A stretch of 64,000 bases of DNA from positions 124,001-188,000 of the forward strand of contig NZ_BDEP01000015.1 of NCBI RefSeq assembly GCF_001662305.1, given 5' to 3'. A program made the position numbers and the translations under genes. The notes below the pieces were generated by a model, which saw only the letters and a program-made list of their open reading frames with translations, made no database searches and had not been told where the DNA came from. Of this stretch, positions 1 through 7,975 are shown one piece after another (within the stretch, counting starts at the first letter, position 1; each line of letters begins with the position of its first letter). Origin of the DNA: Halomonas caseinilytica. Its GTDB lineage: Bacteria > Pseudomonadota > Gammaproteobacteria > Pseudomonadales > Halomonadaceae.

Positions 1-77
1 TCCGGCTGGACGATGTCTTCGATGTCGCCGAGATCATTGCCCTGACCGTACTGCGCTGGTGCGGGCACGACGAATGA
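1..77 (+). CDS. C-terminal end of an unidentified protein (partial)
   Basis: The third forward frame is open from the window edge to a TGA at 75-77 and encodes about 24 residues ending RWCGHDE. The piece is too short to assign to a family. Its codon use matches the downstream genes and it lies about 60 bp before the next start on the same strand, so it may be the previous gene of the same transport operon. The start lies outside the window. Confidence 0.5.
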   Translation, partial: RLDDVFDVAEIIALTVLRWCGHDE

Positions 78-136
78 CTCGAGGCATGCCCTGACAACAA
101 GACACCCATGAAGACAAACGACAAAAAGGTGAAAGC

Positions 137-331
137 GTGAATATCAATCCTCATCTGCTGCTGCTGTTCGGCAACGCCTTTCTGACCACCGTTCTGTCGG
201 TCGCCATCGTGGCCTGGATCCTGGTCCGCGAATATCGGCCGACGATCAAGCGGTTGACCCGGGAAAACGAGGCATCACGGGAATCGGAGCAGCCCGCCCA
301 GGGTGCCGACGCCTTGCCGCATCGCGAATGA
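137..331 (+). CDS. Small single-pass membrane protein upstream of a sodium symporter
   Basis: This 64-residue protein has one hydrophobic segment at about residues 7-31 followed by a basic and then acidic polar tail, so it probably sits in the inner membrane with its tail in the cytoplasm. It starts with GTG, preceded by AAAGGTG at good spacing. It ends 31 bp before the symporter gene on the same strand. I do not recognise a named family. By analogy with the DUF3311 protein that accompanies the second symporter in this window, it is probably a small partner subunit of the transporter. That role is inferred from context only. Confidence 0.7.
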   Translation: MNINPHLLLLFGNAFLTTVLSVAIVAWILVREYRPTIKRLTRENEASRESEQPAQGADALPHRE

Positions 332-362
332 CCAATACTTCCAACAATCAGGATGCATCGCT

Positions 363-1955
363 ATGACACTGTGGATCTTTGGCCTGGTGCTGACCGCTTA
401 CGTGGTAGTGGCGGCATCCCTGGCGCGTTTCATCAAGAACAAGGACGACTTCTACGTCATGGGCCAGCAAGGCTCGACCCTGTTGATCGTCGGCACTCTG
501 GCTGCCACTTTCCTGAGTGCCGTGACACTGATGGGCATTGCCGGTATCTCCTACAGCGAAGGGCCACTGGTGATCGGAGCTCTGGGATCGTTCGGCGCCT
601 GGGTGGGCACCTTGATCGCTGTGGTATTCATCGGCCGCAAGCTGAAGGCCATGGGTTGCCGCACGATGATGGATTTCTTCGACAATCGTTTCGACAGCAA
701 GTGGGTCAGCGTGGTCGCCCTGATCCTGATGGTCATCGGCCTGCTCGGGTACGGCATCATCCAGCTGATCGGTGCCGGCCTGGTGCTGGCCGAGATCATC
801 GATATTCCCTTTCCGGTGATCATCGTGGCCTTCACCCTAGCATTGCTGGTGTTCTGCAGCCTCTCGGGAATGTATGGCGTCGTCTACACCGACACCATGA
901 TGTTCTTCACCATGCTGGCGATCGCCTTTGTGATCGCTCCCATGCTGATCGACGATGCCGGTTTCGAGGCCATGCGCGGTCTGAGCGAGAAGCTGCCGGG
1001 TTTCTGGACGCTGGGCGGAGCAAATGACCGCCCGTTGGGATGGTCGATCTCCCAGTTCCTGGTGTGGATCCTGTTCTTCGCCTGTACGCCGGCGCTGGTG
1101 TCCCGCGTGTTTCCTGCCAAGAATGATTTCGTGATTCTCAAGGTCGCGGTCATCGGTGTCTTCTTCGCGCCGGCCATGCAGTTGCTGGTGTTCCTGGCGG
1201 CAGGGGCCATGCAGGTGCTGGAGCCCGGGATCGAGCCGGCCGATCGAGCGATGGTGGTCGGTTTCATGGAACATACCAACCCCGCTCTGGCAGGCGTCGG
1301 TCTGGCAGGGCTGATGGCTTCCATCATGTCGACGGCATCGACGCTGTTCGTGCTGACCGGCTTCGCCCTGGCTCGGGATCTGTACGAGAAGCTGTTCGAT
1401 CGCCAGGTTAGCGAGCGTCGCGGCGTCATGCTGGGACGGATTTCCCAGGCACTGGTGGCGATCATCGTATGCGTGGTGGCCATCTCGCGTCCGGCGGGCA
1501 TCTACTGGATCTCCATCTATGCCGGGGCGATCTTCGCCGTTGCCTGGCTGCCGACCATCGTGGCGGCCTTGCAATGGCGTCGCATGAGCGCTCGGGCGGC
1601 TCTGGCCTGCATGCTGGTCGGGTCGATCAGTTTCATTGTCATCGGTGAGCTTCAGCGCCATGACTGGCTCACCCTGCCTGCCCACATCGACAACCTGATG
1701 ATCGCCATCGTGCTCGGGACTCTGGCTCTGATCGTCGTTGGCCTGACGTGCAGCCCTTCCGAACACGAAGTGGCCAGCTTCGAGGCGCTGCGGGCCCAGC
1801 GTCTTTCCGATTCCACCATGCGTGACTTCCTGGCCCGCGAAGGAGGCGCTCGTCAGCTGGTGCGCGAGTATCGGCGGGTATGGGGCATCATGCTGTTGTT
1901 CGTGCTGATTGCCCTGGCGTTGTGGGGGTATCTGTTCGTCAAGCTGGGCCTCTGA
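363..1955 (+). CDS. Sodium:solute symporter family transporter
   Basis: A 530-residue inner-membrane protein with about 13 hydrophobic helices. It has the sodium:solute symporter (SSS/COG0591) look: a short N-terminal helix, then a charged KNKDDFYVMG loop (the family's D-[FY]-x-[VL]-[AG]-G-type motif), then Gly-rich helices. The length is normal for the family. The ATG at 363 was chosen because AGGA lies just upstream and the first helix begins immediately after it; in-frame sequence further upstream overlaps the small membrane protein gene. Sodium-driven uptake of an organic acid or similar solute is likely. The substrate cannot be told from sequence. A sigma-54 activator follows and may control it. 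Confidence 0.88.
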   Translation: MTLWIFGLVLTAYVVVAASLARFIKNKDDFYVMGQQGSTLLIVGTLAATFLSAVTLMGIAGISYSEGPLVIGALGSFGAWVGTLIAVVFIGRKLKAMGCRTMMDFFDNRFDSKWVSVVALILMVIGLLGYGIIQLIGAGLVLAEIIDIPFPVIIVAFTLALLVFCSLSGMYGVVYTDTMMFFTMLAIAFVIAPMLIDDAGFEAMRGLSEKLPGFWTLGGANDRPLGWSISQFLVWILFFACTPALVSRVFPAKNDFVILKVAVIGVFFAPAMQLLVFLAAGAMQVLEPGIEPADRAMVVGFMEHTNPALAGVGLAGLMASIMSTASTLFVLTGFALARDLYEKLFDRQVSERRGVMLGRISQALVAIIVCVVAISRPAGIYWISIYAGAIFAVAWLPTIVAALQWRRMSARAALACMLVGSISFIVIGELQRHDWLTLPAHIDNLMIAIVLGTLALIVVGLTCSPSEHEVASFEALRAQRLSDSTMRDFLAREGGARQLVREYRRVWGIMLLFVLIALALWGYLFVKLGL

Positions 1956-2026
1956 GGGTTCTGGACAGGGTGCGAGGGGCAACGGAAGATGGGCGCCATG
2001 CCCATCTTCCGACCCGGAATGCGCCG

Positions 2027-3424
2027 ATGCCCGCCGAGCGATTTCCCATGCAGGACCAGTTACTGTCGATTCTCAATGCCCTGGAGGACGGGATCTTCAT
2101 CACCGACCTCATGGGCCGACCGCTTTGGGTGAACCGGGCCAGCCTCGACCAGCTGGCTTGCAGCGAGACACACCTTTTTGCGAGCGATGTTTATCGCCTG
2201 GAAGAAGAGGGGATCTTCTCGCCTTCGGTCACCCGCTTCGTCATCGACGAGCGTCGCCCGGTGAGTGTCGTGCACCGATATCGGGGCAAGGATTATCTGG
2301 TCAATGGCCGGCTGTTCTCGCTCTATGGCGGGGAACCGGATGCCGTGCTCGTACAGACTCGCAACCTCGGTGAGGATGTGCTGGCCACGCGAGCGCCGAA
2401 CGAAACTCAGGCGTTGCTGGATTATGCTCTGCGTCAACTCAGGAAGGTTCGTCAGGAGCAGGTGCGTCCCCTCGACAAGGATGCGCGTCTCAGCAGGAGC
2501 CCGGTTTATCGGCGCTGCCTCGATCTGATCGAGCGAGCCGCTGCTGCCGATACCACGGTATTGCTGACCGGCGAGACCGGGGTGGGCAAGAGCTGGCTGG
2601 TGAGTCGCCTGCATCAGCTGAGTGCTCGGCACGACAAGCCGTTGATCCATGTCAATTGCGCGGCCATTCCCGAGGCGTTGCTCGAGGCCGAGCTCTTCGG
2701 GCACGTCAAGGGAGCCTTTACCGGCGCGAGTCGCGAGGGACGGGAGGGCTATGTGGCGCTGGCCGAGGGTGGCACCCTGTTTCTCGATGAGATCGGTGAT
2801 CTGCCTGCCACTCTGCAGCCCAAGCTGCTGCAGTTGCTGCAGGAACGTGTCTACCATCCCCTGGGCGGTAAACCGACCCATGCCGATGTGCGCATCGTGG
2901 CCGCTACCAATGCCGATCTGGCCGGGAAAGTCCGGGAGGGCAGCTTCCGCTCCGACCTCTACTATCGCCTCAACATCATCCCCGTCCGAGTGCCGCCCCT
3001 GCGCGAACGACGCGAGGATATCCTGGCGTTGGCGCGCTATCTCCTGATGCGTGTCGGGGAGCGTCTGCAGCGACCGATGCAACTGGATCGCAGTGCCCTG
3101 CGTGCCTTGCTGAAATATTCCTGGCCGGGCAACGTGCGTGAGTTGGAGAACCTGCTCGAGCGCATGACGGTGGTGTGCGATGCGACCACGATTACCGCCG
3201 ACGACTTGGAGCTCGAGGTATCTCACGAGCAGGCTTCGCCATTCCCGGTAGAAGAGGGACTGCAAGATGGCGAGACCCTGCCCGAACGCATGACCGAGCT
3301 GGAGCGCCGACTCGTCATCGAAACGCTGGAGCGGGAGGGAAGCACGCGTCGCACCGCCCGAGCGCTGGGCGTTTCCCAGTCGTGGTTGATGCGGCGCATC
3401 AAGCGCTATGGGATAGCGCGTTAG
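2027..3424 (+). CDS. Sigma-54-dependent transcriptional activator with PAS domain
   Basis: This 465-residue enhancer-binding protein has a PAS-like sensor at about residues 10-115, an AAA+ core with Walker A GETGVGKS (182-189) and the sigma-54 contact motif GAFTGA (229-234), and a C-terminal Fis-type helix-turn-helix. It should open promoters held by RpoN in response to a ligand sensed by the PAS domain; it has no phospho-receiver domain. The ATG at 2027 has GGAA seven bases upstream; an ATG at 2048 is the alternative. It starts 71 bp after the symporter on the same strand, so solute-responsive control of that transporter or its off-window pathway is likely. No sigma-54 promoter is visible between 77 and 137. 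Confidence 0.9.
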   Translation: MPAERFPMQDQLLSILNALEDGIFITDLMGRPLWVNRASLDQLACSETHLFASDVYRLEEEGIFSPSVTRFVIDERRPVSVVHRYRGKDYLVNGRLFSLYGGEPDAVLVQTRNLGEDVLATRAPNETQALLDYALRQLRKVRQEQVRPLDKDARLSRSPVYRRCLDLIERAAAADTTVLLTGETGVGKSWLVSRLHQLSARHDKPLIHVNCAAIPEALLEAELFGHVKGAFTGASREGREGYVALAEGGTLFLDEIGDLPATLQPKLLQLLQERVYHPLGGKPTHADVRIVAATNADLAGKVREGSFRSDLYYRLNIIPVRVPPLRERREDILALARYLLMRVGERLQRPMQLDRSALRALLKYSWPGNVRELENLLERMTVVCDATTITADDLELEVSHEQASPFPVEEGLQDGETLPERMTELERRLVIETLEREGSTRRTARALGVSQSWLMRRIKRYGIAR

Positions 3425-3490
3425 TCGCCTGGCGAGAACGCCTCTGGCTGGCTTCCCGACGTGGCATCGGGTGAACAGTGGAGTGTTGAT

Positions 3491-3522
3491 GGCGCCCTCA
3501 CCGCTCATGGGGTGAAGGCGCC
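3491..3522. terminator. Hairpin between convergent genes
   Basis: The arms GGCGCCCTCACC (3491-3502) and GGTGAAGGCGCC (3511-3522) pair over 12 positions with one mismatch and an 8-base loop. It sits in the 108-bp gap between the stop of the sigma-54 activator and the stop of the minus-strand symporter, so it could end transcription from both sides. No strong T-run follows on either strand. Confidence 0.5.
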
Positions 3523-3532
3523 GTCGGGCGGG

Positions 3533-5008
3533 TCAGGGTTGGGGGCCGAGGGCTTCGGCCGGTGTGTGCTGTGTCACGGGGCTCACGGAGAGACTCACGC
3601 CCACGAACACCAGGGCATTGACCACCAGGCCGCAGAAGCCGGCATGCCAGTCGAATGGAGTGCTGCCGCTGAACTGGAAGTACAGGGTCAGAACGGCGCC
3701 GCTGGCCAGGCCGGCGAAGGCGCCGATGCGCGAAGCGCGCCGCCAGAACAGTGCGCCGAGCAGCATCGGCAAGAGTTGCACCACGATGCCATAGGCGCCG
3801 AGCAGCAGGGCGACCAGCGAGCCGGGATTGACCAGGGCCAACAGGTAGGCGGCAAGCGAGACTACCACCACGCCATAACGGGTCAGCCGGAGTGCCTTGC
3901 CATCGTCCATGCCGCGCAGCGATGGCAAGTGCTGGCCAACGTCGCGGATCAGGATTGTGGCCGAGGTGTGGGCCAGGTTGGCCGCCGTGGACATTGCTGC
4001 TGCCAGGGCACCGGACAAGGCCAGGCCGATCAGCCATGCTGGGAAGTCGGCCATTTCCACCACCAGTGTCAGCAGAACCTGGTCGGGTGAGTCGAGGGGG
4101 CGATCCTTGAGCAGCACGACGCCAGCGAAGCCGATGATCAACAGCGGGATCAGCAGGTAGCTGTAAAGCGGGTAAAGCACGAAGACCCGCTTGAGGGTCC
4201 GCTCGCTGCGGGCGCTGTAGAACTTCATGAAGATGTGCGGCCACATCACGCAGCCCAGGGCGCTGACCAGGATGGCCGTGGAGAAAGCGCCCCATCCCAT
4301 GCCGCTGGCCCCCGGCATGGTCAGGTATTCCGGTGCCTCACGCTGGATCTCCCGGAACATTTCGCCAACCCCGCCGAAGAACTGGTCGGCGGTGGCGAGC
4401 CCGAGGAACCAGGCGACGATGACCATCATCACGCCCTGCAGCAGGTTGGTCCAGCCGATGCCCTGCAGGCCGCTGGCGTAGACGTAGGCCGCGACCACGC
4501 CGCAGGCCAGCAGGCTGCCGAGCCAGAAGGGAATGGTTCCCGAGGTGGCAGCCTCGAACAGCATGCCGGCGCCGGCGATCTGGATGGTCAGGTACGGGAT
4601 CATCGCCAGAACGCTGACGATGCCGATGAACAGTCCCAGCAGGTTGCCGCGGGTCGGGTAGCAGGCCGTGAGAAATTCGGCCTGGGTGAGAAAACCGTGC
4701 CGACGTCCCAGTCGCGAGATGTAGGGGGCGATCAGCCACCAGACAATCACCGCCAGGGCCAGGTAGGCGATGATGTAGAGCGCCGGGGCTCCCTTGCTGT
4801 AGGCCCAGCCGGGCGCGCCGAGAAAGGCGAAGGCGGAGAAGATCTCGGCTCCTAGGATGAAGAACAGCACCAGCAGGCCCATGTGACGCCCCCCGGCGAC
4901 ATAGCCCTCCAGCGACGAGCCTTGGCCGCGTCGGGCGCGCAGGCCGACGGCCAGCACGACCAGCAGGTAACCGAGCGTGATGCCGGTGATCAGCAGCGAG
5001 TCAGTCAT
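3533..5008 (-). CDS. Sodium:solute symporter family transporter (second module)
   Basis: A 491-residue polytopic membrane protein of the sodium:solute symporter family, with a short N-terminal helix, a charged EGYVAGGR loop and about 13 helices. AGGAGG at 5020-5015 (read on the minus strand) is six bases before the ATG at 5008 and only three before the ATG at 5011, so the second ATG is preferred. The gene overlaps the end of the DUF3311 gene, and the pair is translationally coupled downstream of the M20 amidohydrolase. The operon therefore probably imports an N-acyl or amide compound that the hydrolase then splits. The substrate is inferred from context only. Confidence 0.88.
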   Translation of the reverse strand: MTDSLLITGITLGYLLVVLAVGLRARRGQGSSLEGYVAGGRHMGLLVLFFILGAEIFSAFAFLGAPGWAYSKGAPALYIIAYLALAVIVWWLIAPYISRLGRRHGFLTQAEFLTACYPTRGNLLGLFIGIVSVLAMIPYLTIQIAGAGMLFEAATSGTIPFWLGSLLACGVVAAYVYASGLQGIGWTNLLQGVMMVIVAWFLGLATADQFFGGVGEMFREIQREAPEYLTMPGASGMGWGAFSTAILVSALGCVMWPHIFMKFYSARSERTLKRVFVLYPLYSYLLIPLLIIGFAGVVLLKDRPLDSPDQVLLTLVVEMADFPAWLIGLALSGALAAAMSTAANLAHTSATILIRDVGQHLPSLRGMDDGKALRLTRYGVVVVSLAAYLLALVNPGSLVALLLGAYGIVVQLLPMLLGALFWRRASRIGAFAGLASGAVLTLYFQFSGSTPFDWHAGFCGLVVNALVFVGVSLSVSPVTQHTPAEALGPQP

Positions 5009-5225
5009 CATCGGCCTCCTCCATCGATTCGCGGCGATAGGCGATCACCAGGCCGACGAACAGGGCGAAGACCCAGGCGACATACCAGAAAATGAAGAAG
5101 GGCAGGCCCATCACCAGGGGTTCGATGCGATTGGCCAACAGGGCGCCAGGCCAGACCAGGGCCAGGGCGCAGATCGCGAAGTAGATGAGCATCCCGACGG
5201 AGGGAAGCTTGGGTGGGGCGTTCAT
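5001..5225 (-). CDS. DUF3311 family small membrane protein
   Basis: A 74-residue protein with two hydrophobic segments (about residues 12-33 and 39-62) and the Pro-Phe-Phe-Ile-Phe-Trp-Tyr signature of DUF3311 proteins, followed by a basic YRR turn and an acidic tail. Members are usually encoded directly before a sodium:solute symporter, as here, and are thought to be accessory subunits; a biochemical role is not established. Its stop overlaps the symporter start by 8 bp. It starts 56 bp after the M20 hydrolase gene, consistent with one operon. Confidence 0.85.
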   Translation of the reverse strand: MNAPPKLPSVGMLIYFAICALALVWPGALLANRIEPLVMGLPFFIFWYVAWVFALFVGLVIAYRRESMEEADDD

Positions 5226-5281
5226 GGCATACCTCTTTTGTTGTTAGGGATTGGGCGTTGCCGGCGGTCCGTCTCAGAAGG

Positions 5282-6490
5282 TCATGAAGCGGACGCCGGT
5301 GTGATTTCCAGTGCCCGGAGGCCGAGCGCCAGCAGGAGCCGACAGCCGGTGGGGATGACGGCGTCGTTGAAGTCGAAGCGAGCGTTGTGCAGCGGCGGGG
5401 TTCCCTCGCCCTCGGCAGTGCCGAGGAAGCAATAGGCTCCCGGGCATTGTTCGAGCATGAAGGAGAAATCCTCGCCACCGAGGCTCGGTGGTACGTTGCG
5501 CACCAGGGCCGCTTCGCCGAGCGTCTCGACGACCGTGGCCTCGACGTGGCGGGTCGGCGCTTCGGCATTGACCGTGGCCGGGAAGATGCGCTGGTAGGCC
5601 AGCTCGATCTCGCCGCCATGGGTCGTGGCAATGCCATCGCAGACGCGACGCACGGCCTGCTCCATGCGGTCTCGGCTTTCGGCGTCGAGGGTGCGTGCCG
5701 TGCCGCTGATCCGGACCTCGTCGGGAATGATCGCAAAGCCGTCGAGATCGCCGCCCTGCAAGCCGCACAGGCTCAGGGCCGCGGGGGAGAGCGGGTCGAT
5801 GTCCCGCGAGACGATGCTATGCAGGGCCTGGATCAGGGCTCCGGCCATACGCACCGGATCCGTCGACAGATGCGGATTGACCCCGCCGTGGCCGCCCTTG
5901 CCGCGCACAGTGATGTCCAGCCGGTCGGTCGCCGCCATGATCGGGCCCGGGCGCACCGCGACCTGTCCGGCGGGCATTGCCGGCCAGTTGTGCAGAGCGT
6001 AGATCTCGTCCATGGGGAAGCGGGTGAAGAGCCCGTCCTCGACCATTGCGCGCCCGCCACCCAATCCTTCCTCGGCGGGCTGGAATACCAAGTAGAGAGT
6101 CCCGGCGAAGTCGCGGTGTGCGGCGAGATAGCGGGCCACGCCGAGCAGCATGGTGGTATGCCCGTCGTGGCCGCAGGCATGCATTCGGCCCGGTGCCTGA
6201 GAGGCATGATCGTGATCGCTCAACTCCTGGATCGGCAGAGCGTCCATGTCGGCGCGCAGGCCGATGCGGCGGCCGTTGTCAGCGTTCTGGCCGTGTACGG
6301 TGGCCACGATGCCGGTCTGGCCGATGCCCGTCTCGAAGGGCAGTTCCAGACGTTCGAGTTCAGCGGCGATGCGCCGGGCCGTGGCATGTTCCTGGAAGCC
6401 GAGTTCCGGATGGCGATGCAGGTCATGGCGCAGGCTCGTCAGCTCGGCATGGATCGTGTCGAAGAAGCGTGGGTCGATATGATGTGTCAT
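5282..6490 (-). CDS. M20 family amidohydrolase (hippurate hydrolase/aminoacylase type)
   Basis: A 402-residue cytoplasmic metallopeptidase-fold enzyme with the M20D signature: LRADMDALPI near residue 78, the metal-binding HACGHDGH (104-111), QPAEEG (137-142) containing the catalytic Glu, and GGEDFSFM near the C-terminus. This subfamily hydrolyses N-acyl amino acids, hippurate or indole-acetyl amino acids. It is the first gene of a minus-strand operon with DUF3311 and symporter genes, which suggests import followed by deacylation of its substrate. It diverges from a LysR gene, and the inverted repeat between them is the probable operator. The exact substrate is unknown. Confidence 0.9.
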   Translation of the reverse strand: MTHHIDPRFFDTIHAELTSLRHDLHRHPELGFQEHATARRIAAELERLELPFETGIGQTGIVATVHGQNADNGRRIGLRADMDALPIQELSDHDHASQAPGRMHACGHDGHTTMLLGVARYLAAHRDFAGTLYLVFQPAEEGLGGGRAMVEDGLFTRFPMDEIYALHNWPAMPAGQVAVRPGPIMAATDRLDITVRGKGGHGGVNPHLSTDPVRMAGALIQALHSIVSRDIDPLSPAALSLCGLQGGDLDGFAIIPDEVRISGTARTLDAESRDRMEQAVRRVCDGIATTHGGEIELAYQRIFPATVNAEAPTRHVEATVVETLGEAALVRNVPPSLGGEDFSFMLEQCPGAYCFLGTAEGEGTPPLHNARFDFNDAVIPTGCRLLLALGLRALEITPASAS

Positions 6491-6550
6491 GGCGGCCTGG
6501 ATGGTTGTGAAGGACAGGTTTCATCTTGGTTCCGTGTTTCACATAGAGAA

Positions 6551-6581
6551 AATAGTATTTTTTTGCCCTTTCCATACTATT
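6551..6581. promoter_or_regulatory. Inverted repeat, probable LysR operator
   Basis: AATAGTAT (6551-6558) and ATACTATT (6574-6581) form a perfect 8-bp inverted repeat with a 15-bp AT-rich spacer. It is in the 123-bp gap between the divergent M20 hydrolase and LysR genes, where LysR proteins usually bind. The surrounding sequence is much richer in A+T than the neighbourhood, so it probably also contains the promoters. Confidence 0.6.
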
Positions 6582-6613
6582 ATTGGATGAAATGTCGGCG
6601 CTCCAGGGGATGT

Positions 6614-7510
6614 ATGGATTTCAAGCAGTTGAAGTATTTCCTGACAGTGGTGGAAGAGGGAGCGATCTCGTCGGCGGCTCGTCGGATTCCCCTGGCCCAA
6701 CCGGCCCTGAGCCGACAGTTGCAGCTGCTGGAGGAAGATGTGGGTGCGCCACTGCTGAGTCGCTCTCGGCACGGCGTCTGCCTGACCGCTGCCGGCGAGG
6801 CCTTCTCGCGGGATACCCGACGCCTGCTCGCCGACTTCGAGCAGGCCAAGCAGAATGCCCGCCGCATCGCCGACGGTCACCTGGGCCGGTTACGCTTGGG
6901 GGTGACGGTCATGCACCTCTGGGTCCCGCAGATCACGCGCCTGCTCAATCGGTTCCGTGAGCGCTATCCCGGCGTCACGTTGCAGGTGGTGTCACTGCTC
7001 TCCGGCCCCCAGGTCGAGGCTCTGCGTCAGGGGGAGCTTGATGCGGGAATGCTGTACTTCCCTCCCGAGGAGGACGACAGCCTCTGTCACCACTGCCTGT
7101 ACGAAGATCACCTGGTGCTGGTCACCAGCGCCTCATCGTCCCTCGCCCGACATCCGCCGCGCCGGCTCGCCGAGCTGAACGGCGAGGACTTCATCTGGTT
7201 CGACCGCAGCGCCACGCCGACGTACCACGACAAGCTGATCCATGCGTTCCAGCGGGTCGGCTTCACGCCCAACGTGGTACAGGAGGGCGCCGATAATGCC
7301 ACAATGCTGTGCCTGGTGGCTGCCGGCATGGGTTGCAGCATCCTGCCCGCCATGACCATGGCAGGATCTCCCGAAGGCGTCGTGAGTCATCGCATCGAGG
7401 ATCTGGACATAGTGTTGCCGCTGATGCTGGTGTGGCGGCGCGACGCCGGGCTACCCGCGGTACGACGCCTGATCGAGATCGCCGAGTCCAATACCCTGGG
7501 GCCGGAGTGA
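6614..7510 (+). CDS. LysR family transcriptional regulator
   Basis: A 298-residue regulator with an N-terminal winged helix-turn-helix (MDFKQLKYF to about residue 60, including the canonical AQPALSRQLQ recognition segment) and a C-terminal periplasmic-binding-protein-like effector domain from about 90 to 290. The ATG at 6614 has AGGGG four bases upstream. Frame is open far upstream, but that part is antisense to the hydrolase and was discarded. Divergence from the M20-DUF3311-symporter operon makes that operon its likely target, probably with the hydrolase substrate or product as effector. Confidence 0.9.
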   Translation: MDFKQLKYFLTVVEEGAISSAARRIPLAQPALSRQLQLLEEDVGAPLLSRSRHGVCLTAAGEAFSRDTRRLLADFEQAKQNARRIADGHLGRLRLGVTVMHLWVPQITRLLNRFRERYPGVTLQVVSLLSGPQVEALRQGELDAGMLYFPPEEDDSLCHHCLYEDHLVLVTSASSSLARHPPRRLAELNGEDFIWFDRSATPTYHDKLIHAFQRVGFTPNVVQEGADNATMLCLVAAGMGCSILPAMTMAGSPEGVVSHRIEDLDIVLPLMLVWRRDAGLPAVRRLIEIAESNTLGPE

Positions 7511-7587
7511 TCGGTGAGTGCGTGGAGGAAGGGAGAGAGGACGGGCGGGTATGGCATGCCCCTTTGGCAGGTAGCGGCCGTTTCGTC

Positions 7588-7914
7588 TCAGCCGCCCCGG
7601 GGGGCGAGCAGGATGATGCCGGCGCCGGCCAGGCAGATGGTGGCGCCGATCAGGTCCCAGCGGTCGGGGAGGCGTTGCTCGACGAGCCATAGCCAGCCCA
7701 GCGAGGCGACGATGTAGACGCCCCCGTAGGCGGCATAGGCGCGGCCGGCGTAATCGGCGTCGCTCAGGCTGAGCAGCCAGGCAAACAGTATCAGGCTGGC
7801 CACGCCGGGCAGCAGCCAGACGAGCGATTTGTCGAGCCGCCACCAGGCCCAGACGCTGAAGCAGCCGGCGATCTCGGCCAGGGCGGCGGCCACGTAGATG
7901 GCCAGGGTGGTCAT
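7588..7914 (-). CDS. ynfA: YnfA (UPF0060) family membrane protein
   Basis: A 108-residue inner-membrane protein with four hydrophobic helices. It has the conserved N-terminal [15 protein letters not shown] segment and the [12 protein letters not shown] motif of the UPF0060/YnfA family, an SMR-like fold sometimes linked to drug efflux. Length and motif positions are typical. It is downstream of, and on the same strand as, the isocitrate dehydrogenase gene with a 61-bp gap, but functional linkage is doubtful. Confidence 0.9.
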   Translation of the reverse strand: MTTLAIYVAAALAEIAGCFSVWAWWRLDKSLVWLLPGVASLILFAWLLSLSDADYAGRAYAAYGGVYIVASLGWLWLVEQRLPDRWDLIGATICLAGAGIILLAPRGG

Positions 7915-7975
7915 GAAGGAGTGCTGCCTGTCGCCGTGCCCCGGCCACGAGCCGGGGGCGCATGCGCCGTGGCGT

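Noticed and set aside
5387..6613. 400-residue extension in frame with LysR
   Set aside because: It lies antisense to the M20 hydrolase, and the LysR HTH must start at 6614.
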